Shown: in pieces, positions 5,195-6,088 of the stretch
How positions within the stretch are numbered: the stretch's first letter is position 1
Layout: every line of letters starts with the position of its first letter
NCBI GenBank assembly: GCA_007134725.1
Contig: SLKF01000080.1
Span: forward strand, 1 to 6,088
Length of the DNA stretch: 6,088 nucleotides
From: Clostridiales bacterium
Lineage (GTDB): Bacteria > Bacillota > Clostridia > Peptostreptococcales > T1SED10-28
Direction: 5' to 3'
Position numbers and translations under genes: made by a program
Notes under the pieces: generated by a model
What the model was told of the DNA's origin: nothing
Seen by the model: the letters and a program-made list of their open reading frames with translations, nothing else
Databases searched by the model: none

Positions 5195-6088
5195 ATGAGA
5201 AGATTAAAAAGAACCATACCATTAACACTTGCTTTGTTATTGTTAAGCTTCATGATTGGACCGGCAGTGAGTTTGGCATATGATTCAAGTATTGATCTTA
5301 GAACGGCGGATGATTTTGTAGTGTTAGCAGGTTCGACAATAACAAATACAGGACCGTCGATCATAAACGGCGATGTGGGTTTGCATCCGGGGACTGCATT
5401 TACCGGCCAAGATGAAGCCGTAATCAACGGGGAAGTACATATTGGCGATGCGGTAGCGGAACAAGCGAAGGTGGACTTAAAGGCAGCCTATGACGACGCC
5501 GCAGGCAGATCTGGTGATACAATTAATTCTGAGCTTGGTGGCATTACTTTAGAATCAGGTGTTTACAGTGCGGACTCATCTTTTCAAATTACCGGCACAC
5601 TTACACTTGATGGAAAGAATGACCCGAATTCCGTTTTTGTCTTTCAAGCAGGTTCTACGTTAACAACAGCTTCAGACAGCAGGATTGAACTTATCAACGG
5701 TGCTACTTGTGACAATGTCTTCTGGCAGGTTGAAAGTTCTGCAACCTTAGGAACAAATTCTGTATTTGCAGGGAATATCCTTGCGAAGGAATCCATTACA
5801 GCTACCACCGGTGCAGAAATACAAGGGCGACTATTGGCAATGAACGGTGCAGTCACCTTGGATGACAATACTATAAATCCATGTTTTAATCTGAACGGAT
5901 CCCTTACAGTCACCAAGGTAGTAAATGGAGACACCGATGATTTGACACTACCCACATTTGAAATCACTGTCGAGGGTCCCGAAGGCTTTACTGAAACCAG
6001 GAATTTTTCAGACAACGAATCCTACACCTGGGATGATTTAGTTCCCGGAGAATACTCGGTTACTGAGAATCGTAGCAATTTAAGTGAC
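5195..6088 (+). CDS. Secreted DUF3494 (ice-binding-like) protein with Cna_B/DUF5979-like domain, C-terminus outside window
   Basis: The frame is open for 298 codons from ATG 5195 to the right edge, so the gene is partial. This ATG is chosen because it alone gives a signal peptide: MRRLKR, a hydrophobic core at residues 8-22, probable cleavage after A28 (SLA|Y). A purine-rich AGAGAAGAG (5176-5184) serves as ribosome binding site; the ATG at 5185 is in another frame. Residues about 33-230 are a full DUF3494 domain: FVVLAGSTITNTGPSIINGDVG near the start, the helix AKVDLKAAYDDAAGR, then GGITLESGVYSADSSFQITGTLTLDG, FVFQAGSTL, NVFWQV, GNILAKESIT, GRLLAMNGAVTLD and C230. The family folds as a beta-solenoid. 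It includes ice-binding proteins, but many members are from mesophiles and are thought to be adhesive or unassigned. From G235 a second domain starts (GSLTVTKVVNGD, then VPGEYSVTE), of the Cna_B/DUF5979 stalk type. It is monocistronic in view and has its own strong promoter. Domain calls are firm; ice binding is not established. Confidence 0.9.
   Translation, partial: MRRLKRTIPLTLALLLLSFMIGPAVSLAYDSSIDLRTADDFVVLAGSTITNTGPSIINGDVGLHPGTAFTGQDEAVINGEVHIGDAVAEQAKVDLKAAYDDAAGRSGDTINSELGGITLESGVYSADSSFQITGTLTLDGKNDPNSVFVFQAGSTLTTASDSRIELINGATCDNVFWQVESSATLGTNSVFAGNILAKESITATTGAEIQGRLLAMNGAVTLDDNTINPCFNLNGSLTVTKVVNGDTDDLTLPTFEITVEGPEGFTETRNFSDNESYTWDDLVPGEYSVTENRSNLSD

Overview
The window looks like a low-GC Gram-positive, probably an anaerobic clostridium-like Bacillota. 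The evidence is AAAGGAGG-type ribosome binding sites, sigma-A-like TTGAnn/TATAAT promoters, U-tailed intrinsic terminators, and surface proteins with Cna_B-type repeats. The genus cannot be fixed from the sequence.

Layout. (1) Positions 1187 to 1, minus strand: the first 395 codons of a secreted, Cna_B-repeat adhesin or pilus-like protein that runs off the window. (2) Positions 1188-1810, a 620-bp divergent intergenic region. Reading toward the adhesin it holds a promoter (1547-1520), a GEMM-I cyclic-di-GMP riboswitch (about 1450-1366), an intrinsic terminator that shares bases with the riboswitch P1 stem (1371-1341), and a 12-bp inverted repeat around an SD-like sequence. Reading the other way it holds an 18-bp perfect dyad (1661-1678) and a candidate promoter (1744-1772). 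Nothing is recognisable in 1548-1626. (3) Positions 1811-4570, plus strand: a three-gene cluster with gaps of 26 and 22 bp. It encodes a B12-binding protein with the CarH photoreceptor signature, a GGDEF diguanylate cyclase, and a small six-helix membrane protein. It ends at an intrinsic terminator (4594-4622). (4) Positions 4571-5194: after the terminator, a possible decayed coding remnant (4665-4986) and a strong promoter (5043-5070). (5) Positions 5195-6088, plus strand: the start of a secreted DUF3494 (ice-binding-like) protein with a following Cna_B/DUF5979-like domain, running off the right edge.

How it may work together (inference). The B12 protein could sense light or adenosylcobalamin and control the adjacent cyclase. 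The c-di-GMP produced could be read by the riboswitch of the divergent adhesin gene. Because the riboswitch P1 3' strand and the terminator 5' arm are the same bases, ligand binding is predicted to prevent termination and turn the adhesin on. The window would then hold sensor, second-messenger synthase, RNA receptor and surface effector within about 4 kb. No step of this is shown experimentally here.
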